DNA from: Hyphomicrobiales bacterium
GTDB taxonomy: Bacteria; Pseudomonadota; Alphaproteobacteria; Rhizobiales; Rhizobiaceae
Direction of reading: 5' to 3'
Length of the DNA: 64,000 nucleotides
Assembly (NCBI GenBank): GCA_900466605.1
Contig: UBMU01000020.1
Coordinates: 1 to 64,000, forward strand
Below the pieces are notes generated by a model that did no database searches, had not been told where the DNA came from, and worked only from the letters and a program-made list of their open reading frames with translations. Position 1 is the stretch's first letter. Each line of letters opens with the position of its first letter. Position numbers and translations under genes: made by a program. Shown piece by piece: positions 26,608 through 34,956 of this stretch.

Positions 26608-26740
26608 CAAAAATGCGAAGGCCGCGTCAACCGTGAAGGTTGCGCGGCCTGCCGAAATACGCTGGCACATTCGCCCATACACGGCGAAGCTCACTTTCTC
26701 CGGGACGCACTACCTTGATCCGGAGAAGCAGCGGTGTCCC
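26608..26740 (-). ncRNA. Hairpin-rich leader or small RNA ahead of cobQ, ending in a terminator
   Basis: Read on the minus strand, four stems follow in order: AGCGG/CCGCT (about 26739 downward), CTCCGG/CCGGAG, TTCGCC/GGCGAA, and a strong two-part hairpin AGGCCGCG-CAACC/GGTTG-CGCGGCCT (26619-26650) followed by TTCGCATTTTT. The last looks like an intrinsic terminator 70 bp before the cobQ start. No minus-strand gene lies upstream, so it would stop a transcript that starts in this leader. It is either a cobQ attenuator or an independent small RNA. I see no B12 box. Confidence 0.45.
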
Positions 26741-27096
26741 CCGCTACGCAACAAGAGATAGCGCCACATTGTTACCGGAGGGTTAGCAACTCCTTAAGCA
26801 AAGATGAATTTTGGCATTTTCTAGCTTTTATTCTGGATCGAACATTCCGGACACGTTGCCTGCACGACCGCCGAAACTGCGCTGGAACCGTTTTAGTAAA
26901 ACAAGTATTAATAGCTTCAAATCAGTCTCTTACACCTGCAACCTCATGCAAGAATGCAATTGATTTCGACGGCCGAACGCGTAGGCTGCTTTCCAAGGCG
27001 CTAGGACGAGCGCCACAGCAACAGTCAGTGCAGACAGCAAAATGGTCATTCGGCGCGACCATGCTGTGGCCGCGACAGCAAGAATGGGAACGCAAG
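26741..27096. other. Intergenic region between cobQ leader and binding-protein gene
   Basis: About 350 bases with no gene I can support. The open frame that runs through it in phase with the binding protein lacks a ribosome site and reads as random composition. The region is more A/T-rich than its surroundings (26800-26930) and should hold the promoters for both divergent units. A near-perfect palindrome, GTTTTAGTAAAAC, occurs at 26890-26902. Confidence 0.4.
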
Positions 27097-28098
27097 ATGA
27101 GATTTCTCCGCACGTCAATCCTGCCGCTCGCCGCAGGACTCTGCGCCGGCGCCGGGTCTGCGCAAGCTGCCGAATGCGGCAACGTCACCATCGCTGAAAT
27201 GAAATGGGCTTCAGCCGGTATTGCCGCCAACTTCGACAAGCTGATTCTTGAAAAGGGTTATGGCTGCTCTGTCAAAATCGTTCCGGGCGATACCATGCCG
27301 ACCTTCCTCTCGATGAACGAGAAGGGGCAGCCTGATATCGCTTCCGAGTTCTGGATCAATGCGGTGCGTACCGAACTCGACAGCGCAGTCAAGCAAGGCA
27401 AGCTTATCCAGGCAGCCGAAATCCTCTCGGACGGCGCCGTCGAGGGCTGGTGGATCCCGAAGTTCATCGCCGATGCCAATCCCGATATCCGCAGCGTTGA
27501 GGACGCCCTCAAGCACCCCGAACTGTTCCCAGCACCCAGCAGTGCATCCCAGGGCGCCGTCTATAGTTGCCCCGTCGGATGGAGCTGCCAAATCTCGACC
27601 TCAAATCTGTTTCGGGCACTGGGAGCCGAGAAGCACGGGTTTCAACTCATCGAAACCGGCAGCCCCAGAGACCTCGATGATTCGATCGCAAAGACATTCC
27701 AGAAAAAGACCGGCTGGCTTGGCTACTATTGGGCCCCGACAGCTGTTCTCGGCAAATACGATATGACGCGCCTGAGCTTCGGCGTCAGCCATGACAAGGC
27801 AGAATGGGATAAATGCACATCCGTACCGGCCTGCGCCCGACCGCAGCCGAATTCCTATCCCGTCTCCCGGGCTTATACGATCGTGACCAAGGCGTTCGCC
27901 GATCGCGCAGGACCCGCCATGGACTATCTGAGGCTCCGTTCATGGGACAATACAACGATCAATGAAGTGCTTGCCTGGCAGGATGAGAACCACAAGAACA
28001 ACGAGGAAGCCACGATCTATTTCCTCCAGAATTATGCTGCGCTGTGGACAAAATGGGTTCCTGTAGATGTCGCGGAGAAGGTTGAGGCCGGGCTGTAG
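27097..28098 (+). CDS. ProX-type glycine betaine/proline-like ABC substrate-binding protein
   Basis: A 333-residue periplasmic protein. A Sec signal peptide spans residues 1-24 (MRFLRTSILPLAAGLCAG, cleavage near AQA-AEC). The mature part begins CGNVTIAEMKWASAGIAANF, with LSMNEKGQPDIASEFWIN and WWIPKF as in the OpuAC/ProX family. Six Cys in the mature protein (including SCPVGWSC and KCTSVPAC) could form disulfides. No permease or ATPase gene is adjacent, so it is an orphan component. The dimethylglycine dehydrogenase gene 7 kb downstream fits a betaine theme, by inference. Confidence 0.85.
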   Translation: MRFLRTSILPLAAGLCAGAGSAQAAECGNVTIAEMKWASAGIAANFDKLILEKGYGCSVKIVPGDTMPTFLSMNEKGQPDIASEFWINAVRTELDSAVKQGKLIQAAEILSDGAVEGWWIPKFIADANPDIRSVEDALKHPELFPAPSSASQGAVYSCPVGWSCQISTSNLFRALGAEKHGFQLIETGSPRDLDDSIAKTFQKKTGWLGYYWAPTAVLGKYDMTRLSFGVSHDKAEWDKCTSVPACARPQPNSYPVSRAYTIVTKAFADRAGPAMDYLRLRSWDNTTINEVLAWQDENHKNNEEATIYFLQNYAALWTKWVPVDVAEKVEAGL

Positions 28099-28256
28099 GG
28101 CGAGCAAGGCGCACGCGCTCATCTGCGCCATCCCCGCACGAAAGCGAACACGCGACGAGAACATCTTCCCTGTGGCGGTATGGGTTTCCTATAAGCAGCC
28201 GCGGTTTGCGCGACCGAATCGGCCAAGCCACGTGCCCACAGATGAGGAAAACAAAG

Positions 28257-28604
28257 ATGACGCCTGCTCCATTTCCCGATCGAGACACAATCGCCTCGAA
28301 GTTTGCCAGCCTTGAAGAACAGGAAAAATCCTACGTCGTCCTTCTGATGGAAAATGCAGCTCAGGACGAGAACGTCATCGACGGTCTTCATCGTCACCTG
28401 GACAACGCTGCGAGTGCACCGTTCCTAAATACGCTGAAACTCGAGAATCTTGGAAATTGGATCGGCGAAGCTGCGCCAGCCCGCCTGCAGATACGCCTCA
28501 CCGAAGCCGCTAAATCAAGCCAGCATCCGGCCTACGCGGCATTCCGAAAAGGGCTTTCACGCTCCGGCGGGCTCGAAAAGGCGTACCCGCCGGCAGCAAT
28601 CTGA
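28257..28604 (+). CDS. Hypothetical protein, 115 residues
   Basis: A small soluble protein that is largely helical by appearance (ASKFASLEEQEKSYVVLLMEN, LNTLKLENLGNWIGEA, RLQIRLTEAAKSS). ATG 28257 has GAGG about nine bases upstream. I do not recognise the family. It follows the ProX-type gene by 158 bp on the same strand and is convergent, three bases apart, with the entericidin-like gene. Confidence 0.5.
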   Translation: MTPAPFPDRDTIASKFASLEEQEKSYVVLLMENAAQDENVIDGLHRHLDNAASAPFLNTLKLENLGNWIGEAAPARLQIRLTEAAKSSQHPAYAAFRKGLSRSGGLEKAYPPAAI

Positions 28605-28607
28605 CGG

Positions 28608-28763
28608 CTATCTCGTGGCCGCGCGGCCGACCGAACGCCCGGCGTCCTGGGTCGCGTTTACGGCATTTGCCGTATCGCGACCGATGCCGCGGATCGTATT
28701 TCCACATGAGGAAAGCACGAGTAGAATTGCTAGGGCGGAGCCGATTTTGGCCATTGTCGTCAT
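28608..28763 (-). CDS. Entericidin-like small lipoprotein
   Basis: A 51-codon ORF: a short charged start, a hydrophobic stretch, then a lipobox LVLSSC at residues 15-20, followed by GNTIRGIGRDTANAVNATQD and an Arg/Ala-rich tail. This is the layout of entericidin EcnA/EcnB-type lipoproteins (LxxCxNTxxGxGxD). ATG 28763 has AGAGG upstream. Entericidins are stress- or stationary-phase-induced envelope lipoproteins; the function here is inferred by similarity only. Confidence 0.75.
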   Translation of the reverse strand: MTTMAKIGSALAILLVLSSCGNTIRGIGRDTANAVNATQDAGRSVGRAATR

Positions 28764-28853
28764 TGCGAAATCCTCTTTCTAGATCGTCCGGGCTCAGCGC
28801 TGTACAAGCTAGGCGCTAAACGCGGAGGAAGAAAAGAGGTCGCCGCAAACTTG

Positions 28854-29753
28854 TCAAGCGGCAACGGCCTTGGCTTTTTCTGCGAAAGCAAAACGGATGC
28901 TCTCGGCGACGGCCCGCATTGGATTATTCATCTGTGAAGCAGTTAGCAACCGGATGTCGAAGGAACCGAGTTCGGGCAGCCCTTCCTGGACGCCGAGAAT
29001 TGTCATCTCGTCGGTGACGTAGGAGCGCGGCAGTGGCGCAATCGCGAGGTCCGAAATCACAGCCGCTCGCTGCGCCATGGTGTGCCCACTCAGGAATGCG
29101 ACGCGGTATCCGCGTTTCATGCGGTCCAACTGTGACAAGGCCTCGGAGCGCCAGATGCAGCCATCTTCCCAGATCGAGATCGGAAGCGGATCGCGACGGT
29201 GCGCGGTGCCACACTTTGCACCGGCCCAGACCAGCCGTTCGCGGAAAACGATCTCGCCATCTGTTGGCAAGGGTCGCGTCGCGCAGTTGATCAGCGCAAG
29301 ATCAAGCCGCTGCTCTTCCATGCGCTTCCGAAGACCGAGGCTCATGTCGATGGTGACATCGACCATGATGCTCGGAAAGCTCTCCGCGAAGCTCTTCAAG
29401 ATGCTAGGCAGCAGCCGTTCGCCGATATCCTCCGGTGCGCCGAGGCGCACCACGCCGCTGAGTTCGGGCATGATAAACCGCGAAACCGCCTCGTTGGACA
29501 AGGCCAAGATGTTTCGCGCATAGGAAAGAAGGACCTCGCCATGCTGGGTCAGGCTGACCGATCGCGCATCACGCAAGAAGAGCGTGGCTCCCAGCTGTTC
29601 CTCCAGCTTCTTGATCTGCATGGAGACAGCGGACGGCGTCCTGTAGACCGCTTCCGCAGCCGTGGAAAAATTGCCCGTTTCTGCGATGGCAACGAACGTG
29701 CGCAGCACGTCGTTATCAAGCAAAGGAATGGGACGGCGAAAGGGGATGCTCAT
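28854..29753 (-). CDS. LysR-family transcriptional regulator
   Basis: A 299-residue regulator. The N-terminal winged HTH is clear (LLDNDVLRTFVAIAETGNFS, AAEAVYRTPSAVSMQIKKLE), followed by a periplasmic-binding-protein-like effector domain starting near SGVVRLGAPEDIGERLLP. I start at ATG 29753 (MSIPFRRPIPLL); a TTG five codons upstream opens the ORF. It is divergent from a DUF1127 mini-gene, with 114 bp between starts, and LysR proteins usually control the divergent gene. Confidence 0.9.
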   Translation of the reverse strand: MSIPFRRPIPLLDNDVLRTFVAIAETGNFSTAAEAVYRTPSAVSMQIKKLEEQLGATLFLRDARSVSLTQHGEVLLSYARNILALSNEAVSRFIMPELSGVVRLGAPEDIGERLLPSILKSFAESFPSIMVDVTIDMSLGLRKRMEEQRLDLALINCATRPLPTDGEIVFRERLVWAGAKCGTAHRRDPLPISIWEDGCIWRSEALSQLDRMKRGYRVAFLSGHTMAQRAAVISDLAIAPLPRSYVTDEMTILGVQEGLPELGSFDIRLLTASQMNNPMRAVAESIRFAFAEKAKAVAA

Positions 29754-29800
29754 CGTCTCATCTTTCAATTTTTCTTAATCAGACTTCCATATCATTTTGT

Positions 29801-29829
29801 TTGATTGAAAGTCAACCGGGCAATATCCT
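29801..29829 (+). promoter_or_regulatory. Candidate promoter of the first DUF1127 gene
   Basis: TTGATT, 17 bases, TATCCT, ending 38 bases before the ATG. A matching TTGATT with the same 17-base spacing precedes the second DUF1127 gene; both copies extend to TTTGATTGA. It may be a shared sigma-70 promoter or part of a regulator site. Confidence 0.4.
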
Positions 29830-29867
29830 TTCAACCTAGCAGCCAATGCTGCTGAAAGGAGACCGTC

Positions 29868-30029
29868 ATGATCACTCTCAACGCCATCTTCGACATCTTC
29901 TTCGCATTCAGATCGCGTCAGATTTCGCGTCTCACACGCAATCGTACGCGCAGCCAGCTGGCGCGACTACCGGGGCATCTCGTCGACGATCTCGACCTCC
30001 ATGGTTTGGGCATGACCGAGCCTCACTGA
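29868..30029 (+). CDS. DUF1127-like mini-protein, 53 residues
   Basis: A basic 53-residue protein with ATG 29868 preceded by AAAGGAG. The middle (SRQISRLTRNRTRSQLARLP) and the following HLVDDLDLHGLGM correspond to the DUF1127 pattern of an Arg-rich helix followed by L-x-D-(I/L)-G/L. In alphaproteobacteria such proteins affect RNA and phosphate-related physiology and are sometimes under LysR control. It lies divergent from the LysR gene. Confidence 0.7.
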   Translation: MITLNAIFDIFFAFRSRQISRLTRNRTRSQLARLPGHLVDDLDLHGLGMTEPH

Positions 30030-30128
30030 GGATGAGAACCGCATTGCCTGCGCTGACTGCTGCCTTCAATCGTCCGTTGAAACGTTCTAATATATAGGTC
30101 ATGGCATAAGCTCCGGAGCGAAACGGCG

Positions 30129-30941
30129 ATGACGACCAATGACGCGCGCTTCCATGGCAACATCCCCGCGACATATGACCGGTACATGGTACCGATGCTG
30201 TTCGAACCCTATGCGGTCGATTTAGCTCAGCGCTTGGCAAAGAACCGCCCTCATCTAATCCTTGAAGTCGCTGCCGGCTCAGGCGCTCTTACGCGAGCCA
30301 TCGCGTCGGCTCTCCCTCTCGCAGAAATCATCGCTACCGATCTCAATCAGCCGATGCTTGATGTCGCTGCGTCGAAGCAGATTGCGGGGCATGTCGTATG
30401 GCGGCAGGCTGACGCGCTGAGCCTGCCCTTCCCCGACCGGACTTTTGACGTCGTGACAAGCCAATTCGGCGTCATGTTCTTTCCGGACAAGAAACGCGCC
30501 TACCGAGAGATTCTCCGCGTACTGAAGCCGGCAGGCACGTTCGTTTTCAACACCTGGGATTCGATCGAGAGCAACGCCTTTGCGAAGGCACTGCAGACGG
30601 CGATCAACGCCCTGTTTCCAGATGATCCCCCGTGCTTCATCGAGCGAACGCCGCATGGCTATTTCGATCCCGGCATTATTCTGATGGAGCTTGAACAGGC
30701 CGGTTTCCATTCGGCGACGTTTAGCAAGGTCGAAAAGACCTCCCGCGCCGCGTCGGCAGCCGACGCCGCCACCGCCTACTGCAGGGGCAGTCCGCTGCGG
30801 CTGGAGATAGAAGCGCACCAATCAAAGGAAGATGTGTTGGCGAGCGTAACGAGCGCATTCGAGCAAGCTTTCGGCAAGGGTCCGATCGAGGGGCGAATGT
30901 CCGCACTTGTCTTCACCGCTGAGGCGCCTCACCAAGCATAG
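30129..30941 (+). CDS. Class I SAM-dependent methyltransferase
   Basis: A 270-residue protein with a Rossmann methyltransferase core. Motif I is ILEVAAGSGALTRAIA, the acidic end of strand 2 is IIATDLNQPM, motif II is DALSLPFPDRTFDVVTSQFG (UbiE/methyltransferase-11 style), and LRVLKPAGTFVFNTW follows. GGAG lies before the ATG. The substrate is unknown. It sits between the two DUF1127 genes. Confidence 0.85.
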   Translation: MTTNDARFHGNIPATYDRYMVPMLFEPYAVDLAQRLAKNRPHLILEVAAGSGALTRAIASALPLAEIIATDLNQPMLDVAASKQIAGHVVWRQADALSLPFPDRTFDVVTSQFGVMFFPDKKRAYREILRVLKPAGTFVFNTWDSIESNAFAKALQTAINALFPDDPPCFIERTPHGYFDPGIILMELEQAGFHSATFSKVEKTSRAASAADAATAYCRGSPLRLEIEAHQSKEDVLASVTSAFEQAFGKGPIEGRMSALVFTAEAPHQA

Positions 30942-31005
30942 TCCCGTACCCGGGTGCGGCCACCATCATTCAATAACGCTGATGGTATTCATAAAATCTA
31001 TTCGT

Positions 31006-31034
31006 TTGATTGATGGGAGTAAAACACCCATATT
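31006..31034 (+). promoter_or_regulatory. Candidate promoter of the second DUF1127 gene
   Basis: TTGATT, 17 bases, CATATT, with a short inverted repeat ATGGG/CCCAT inside the spacer. The upstream part matches the element before the first DUF1127 gene. Confidence 0.4.
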
Positions 31035-31080
31035 TTAGTCATGAAAACAACGCGTCATCCGACGAGGAAAGGAAACGGAA

Positions 31081-31278
31081 ATGACGACGATCACCTTCAG
31101 GGACACAAAGACGTCTTCAGGCGAAACCCATCTGCATATTGCTGACTATGCTCGCAAGCTGGTTCACGCATGGCACCAGTGGCAGGCTGCCCGCGAGATC
31201 GAGGCGATGCCGTTTGACATGCGCAAGGACATCGGCTGGCCTTCGGCGGATGCCACGGACGAGCGCAAGGTTATGTAA
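31081..31278 (+). CDS. DUF1127-like mini-protein, 65 residues
   Basis: A 65-residue protein. The C-terminal half (HAWHQWQAAREIEAMPFDMR, then KDIGWPS) matches the DUF1127 pattern W-x-x-W-x-x-x-R-E-L-x-x-M-x-x-x-x-x-x-D-I-G. The ATG is preceded by GAGGAAAGGAAACGGAA. A strong intrinsic terminator follows 25 bases after the stop, so this is a monocistronic unit. Confidence 0.8.
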   Translation: MTTITFRDTKTSSGETHLHIADYARKLVHAWHQWQAAREIEAMPFDMRKDIGWPSADATDERKVM

Positions 31279-31303
31279 TGAATGCGACATACCTCCCCGC
31301 GTG

Positions 31304-31346
31304 AAAGCGGCGCCTTGCCTTCGGGCAGCGCCGCTTTCTCCGTTTT
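31304..31346 (+). terminator. Intrinsic terminator after the second DUF1127 gene
   Basis: Perfect stem AAAGCGGCGC/GCGCCGCTTT enclosing an inner TGCC-TTCG-GGCA tetraloop hairpin, followed by CTCCGTTTTT. Confidence 0.9.
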
Positions 31347-31575
31347 TGGGGTGACCTTATTAAATCTTGAATTTCAGACACATATATTTTCCGCGGCACC
31401 GCATTCGCAACTTGTGCAGGCAGCGACAGCCGTTTGACCATTATCAATTTCAGCAATGTCGCAAATTTGCTCTTTGCAGCCGCATTTATCCATGAGAATG
31501 TCGCTTTCAGGATATCCAAGCGACGCATTCCAAGCAACGAATAGTGCATTCGCACCTCCAGCACGGATTTGTCTC

Positions 31576-32595
31576 ATGAACAAGATGTCGCATAAGCAAC
31601 GGTCACTTGTCTTCTTCATGGTTCCGCAGTTTACGATGCTGCCTTTCTCGGCGGCGATCGATACGTTGCGCATCGCCAACCGCATGCTCGGCTATGCTGC
31701 CTATAGTTGGCGCCTGACCTCCGTTGACGGGCAGAAGGTCTATTCGTCCTGCGGCATTGGCGTTGAAGCAAACAGCTCGCTTGCCGATGAACGGCGCAAT
31801 CTGGGTGGCGAACATCGCCCCAGCATGGTGCTGGTCTGTTCCGGCATTGACGTCGAGGAGTTCAACAATAAATCGGTCAGCGCTTGGCTGCGCGAATCCT
31901 ATAATCGCGGCGTCGCCGTCGGGAGCCTCTGTACGGGCGCACATATCCTCGCACAGGCGGGGCTGCTGAACGGCAAACGCTGTGCGATCCACTGGGAAAA
32001 CCTTCCCGGCTTCTCGGAAGCTTTCCCGCAGGCCGAGGTCTATGCCGATCTCTATGAAGTGGACAGCAATCTCTATACCTGTGCTGGCGGCACTGCTTCG
32101 CTAGACATGATGCTTAGCCTGATTGGCGAGGATTTCGGCGAAACGCTGGTGAACCGCGTCTGTGAGCAGCATCTGACCGATCGCGTGCGCAGCCCGAACG
32201 ATCGTCAGCGCCTGCCGTTGCGCGCACGCCTTGGGGTGCAGAATGCGAAGGTTCTCTCGATCATCGAACTGATGGAGGGCAACCTCTCCGAACCGCTATC
32301 GCTTCTGGAAATCGCCGATGGCGTCGACCTATCGCGTCGGCAGATCGAACGATTGTTCCGCCAGGAAATGGGACGTTCGCCGGCCCGTTACTACCTGGAA
32401 ATCCGGCTGGATCGTGCCCGCCACCTGTTGGTGCAGTCCTCCATGCCCGTCGTCGAAGTGGCTGTTGCCTGCGGCTTCGTTTCGGCCTCGCACTTTTCGA
32501 AGTGTTATCGCGAACTCTACCACCGCTCACCCCAGCAGGAGCGTGCCGAACGCAAGATGACGATGGCAACGGCACGCCAGGCCATCGCCGCTTGA
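31576..32595 (+). CDS. GlxA-family regulator (DJ-1/PfpI domain plus AraC HTH)
   Basis: About 339 residues. The N-terminal 190 residues form a class I glutaminase-like/DJ-1 domain with a Cys at the nucleophile elbow (GSLCTGAHILAQAGLL). The C-terminal 100 residues are an AraC HTH (LLEIADGVDLSRRQIERLFR, then VAVACGFVSASHFSKCYREL). This architecture includes GbdR and related activators of betaine and carnitine catabolism. The start may be ATG 31576 or 31585. It may regulate the dimethylglycine dehydrogenase-like gene 2.5 kb downstream; that is inference. The 3' end meets the diguanylate cyclase gene in a small hairpin (32606-32621). Confidence 0.88.
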   Translation: MNKMSHKQRSLVFFMVPQFTMLPFSAAIDTLRIANRMLGYAAYSWRLTSVDGQKVYSSCGIGVEANSSLADERRNLGGEHRPSMVLVCSGIDVEEFNNKSVSAWLRESYNRGVAVGSLCTGAHILAQAGLLNGKRCAIHWENLPGFSEAFPQAEVYADLYEVDSNLYTCAGGTASLDMMLSLIGEDFGETLVNRVCEQHLTDRVRSPNDRQRLPLRARLGVQNAKVLSIIELMEGNLSEPLSLLEIADGVDLSRRQIERLFRQEMGRSPARYYLEIRLDRARHLLVQSSMPVVEVAVACGFVSASHFSKCYRELYHRSPQQERAERKMTMATARQAIAA

Positions 32596-32609
32596 CCATA
32601 AGGAAGCGG

Positions 32610-33941
32610 CTATTGAGCCGCCTCCTCCGTCATACGCGCGTCGGAATAGACCTGATTGCGCCCCTTGTGTTTGGCCATATAGAGAAATTGGTCAGCGGCA
32701 TTCAGATAGTTGTCGAAGGTTTCGTAGTCGGAAATTTCGGCAACGCCGATCGAGACGGTGACGGAAAGCTCCTCGTCATCCGCCATAACCTTCAAGCGTG
32801 AGATATCCGACCGGATCTCGTCACACAGCTTGGTCGCGGCAATCGAATCCATCATTGGGAACAGGATCGCAAATTCCTCCCCGCCCAGGCGCGAAAGCAG
32901 GTTGTCGCTTCCATCGAAGATCGTCGCAAGCCGATCTGCTACCGCTTTCAGCACCTCATCCCCGATCTCGTGCCCGTAGGTGTCGTTCAGGCGCTTGAAA
33001 TGATCGATATCAAGGATCGCAACGGCACTCGCAGCCTTCTTACGGAGGCAATCATTCGCCAGCTTCGGCCCGAGATCGTAGAAGTAACGGCGATTGTGGA
33101 GCCCGGTCAGGTAGTCGCAGGCCGCCGCTGCGCGCAGCTGCTTCAACTGCGTCAAGGTCTCCACGTTGTTGGCGATCCGGCATTGCAGTTCTTCGGCCAC
33201 GAACGGCCTGTAGAGAAAGTCTGATGCGCCGGCCTTCAGGAAGCTCGCAGACAGCATTCGATCATCCGAAGATGAAACCCCGATAATCCTCAGCCTGTCA
33301 GAGCCGAAGCGCCGCCGTATTTGCCGCGTCAATTCGTAGCCTGTCATGTCGGGCATATGGTGGTCGGTGACCACAACCTCGATATCGTCATAGGCTTCGA
33401 GCGCTGCGAAGGCTTCCAGTCCGGAAGCGGCTTCGACAACCATATACTGCTGCGCTTGGAGCAACCCGACAAGGATCTGCCGCGCTGAGGCCACATCGTC
33501 GACCACCAGGACCCGCGTCTTCCTGTTGGACAATACCCGTCTGACACTGCCGACAACGCTGTCCAGCGCGAACGGATTGTCTTTCAGCACGTAATCGACA
33601 ACATTGCGCTCCATGATCCGGTTGCGCGTATCGACGTCGAAAGTGGCGGTAAAGACAATGGTGGGAATGCCGGCCTGCATGGTGCAGTCCAGCGCCTCGC
33701 CGTAAGGAGCATCCGGCAGGTTGAGGTCGACGATCGCCATCATGTACTCGTTCGGCGACTGGGCTATCGTCTCGTTCAGTACTTTGAGGGAGGAGCATGG
33801 CTTGACGTTCAGCCCGAGTTCGGCGTGCAGCCGATGGCATAGAACGACAGAGAACATCCGGGAATCTTCAACCAGGAGTATCCACTGGCCGCCAAAACGC
33901 GGCCCGGATCCGTCCCGATGGAGATCCTCCTGGAAAACCAT
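32610..33941 (-). CDS. Diguanylate cyclase with two receiver domains (REC-REC-GGDEF)
   Basis: A 443-residue protein with PleD-like order. Receiver 1 (about residues 20-135) has LLVEDS and the acceptor Asp in AIVDLNLP; receiver 2 (about 142-265) has VLVVDD and VVTDHHMPDMTG. The GGDEF domain (about 280-435) has DYLTGLHNRRYF, DIDHFKRLNDTYGHEIGD and the active-site GGEEF. The RxxD inhibitory-site motif is not seen upstream of GGEEF. It should make cyclic di-GMP in response to phosphorylation. AGGAG precedes the ATG. The next gene upstream encodes a related REC-REC protein, so the pair likely works in one pathway. Confidence 0.92.
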   Translation of the reverse strand: MVFQEDLHRDGSGPRFGGQWILLVEDSRMFSVVLCHRLHAELGLNVKPCSSLKVLNETIAQSPNEYMMAIVDLNLPDAPYGEALDCTMQAGIPTIVFTATFDVDTRNRIMERNVVDYVLKDNPFALDSVVGSVRRVLSNRKTRVLVVDDVASARQILVGLLQAQQYMVVEAASGLEAFAALEAYDDIEVVVTDHHMPDMTGYELTRQIRRRFGSDRLRIIGVSSSDDRMLSASFLKAGASDFLYRPFVAEELQCRIANNVETLTQLKQLRAAAACDYLTGLHNRRYFYDLGPKLANDCLRKKAASAVAILDIDHFKRLNDTYGHEIGDEVLKAVADRLATIFDGSDNLLSRLGGEEFAILFPMMDSIAATKLCDEIRSDISRLKVMADDEELSVTVSIGVAEISDYETFDNYLNAADQFLYMAKHKGRNQVYSDARMTEEAAQ

Positions 33942-34125
33942 TCACTCCTATCCCCCAGCAAGCCGTAGCGATCCGAATCGACCATCTTCTCAGCTTTTGT
34001 GAAGATAACTCACAGAAACACGCGCGTGAAGGTATCAAGACTTGGCAATACCTGAAATTGCAAAAATCTTTACTTGAGTCTCGTGAAATCACCTCCGGCT
34101 AACATCGCCGAGCCGAGGCGGTATA

Positions 34126-34956
34126 TCAGGCGACGGCGCGCTCTTTGCGCATCGACTGGATCTGCAGCAACGTGTCCAGGTTTTGATTGACCCGGCAGTA
34201 GAACTCTTCGTCGATGAACGGTCGCAGCATGAAGTCGTTGCCACCGGCTTTGAGGAACCGCGCAGACAACAGCCGGTTCGACGATGACGATACCCCAATG
34301 ATGCGCAGCTCGTGCGAGCCGATGCTGGCGCGGATGCGTCGGGTCAGCTCGAACCCGTCGATATCAGGCATATTGTAATCGGTAATCATCAGACCGATGT
34401 CCCGGTTCGCCTTGAGGATCTCCAGCGCCTTGGCGCCGCTGTCTGCGGTGCTGACCCGGAAATTGTAGCGCTTGAGACGGCTCGACAGCAGTGCGCGGGC
34501 GGTCGGGCTGTCGTCAACGATCAGAACGTGATGACGATGGTTGGTCAGAAAGCGGCAGATCGATTCCGCGAGCAGATCGACAGCGAAGACGTTGTCCTTG
34601 AGAATGTAGTCAACGATGTCTTTCGCCATCAGCTTGTCACGCATCCCCTCCTGGAAGGTACCGGTGAAAACGACGGTCGGAATGCTGAGATCAATCAGGT
34701 ACTCCAGTGCCTCGCCATTCTCTGCACCCGGCAGATTGATGTTGGAAATGGCAAGCGTGATCGGGTCTGTGGATTTGTCGTAGGACAACTGCAGCTCTTC
34801 GAAGTTGCGGCAGATTTCCACATCGATATCGAAGAGTTCCTTGAGCCGCTTTCCGACCATCGACGTAAATACGTTCGAATCCTCCGCCAGAATAATGCGC
34901 GCATCGGCAAACATGCCTCCGGAATACTGCATTCCCGAAATACCCAAAAACGCCAT
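34126..34956 (-). CDS. Tandem receiver protein with a pseudo-receiver first domain
   Basis: A 276-residue protein related to the receiver half of the adjacent diguanylate cyclase. Receiver 1 (about residues 18-132) has ILAEDS but the acceptor position reads AISNINLP where the paralogue has AIVDLNLP, so Asp is replaced by Asn. Receiver 2 (about 140-260) has VLIVDDSPTAR and MITDYNMPDIDG with a normal Asp. No output domain is present. It may act as a phosphate sink or adaptor for the neighbouring cyclase. AAGG precedes the ATG. The two genes are 184 bp apart on the same strand. Confidence 0.88.
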   Translation of the reverse strand: MAFLGISGMQYSGGMFADARIILAEDSNVFTSMVGKRLKELFDIDVEICRNFEELQLSYDKSTDPITLAISNINLPGAENGEALEYLIDLSIPTVVFTGTFQEGMRDKLMAKDIVDYILKDNVFAVDLLAESICRFLTNHRHHVLIVDDSPTARALLSSRLKRYNFRVSTADSGAKALEILKANRDIGLMITDYNMPDIDGFELTRRIRASIGSHELRIIGVSSSSNRLLSARFLKAGGNDFMLRPFIDEEFYCRVNQNLDTLLQIQSMRKERAVA

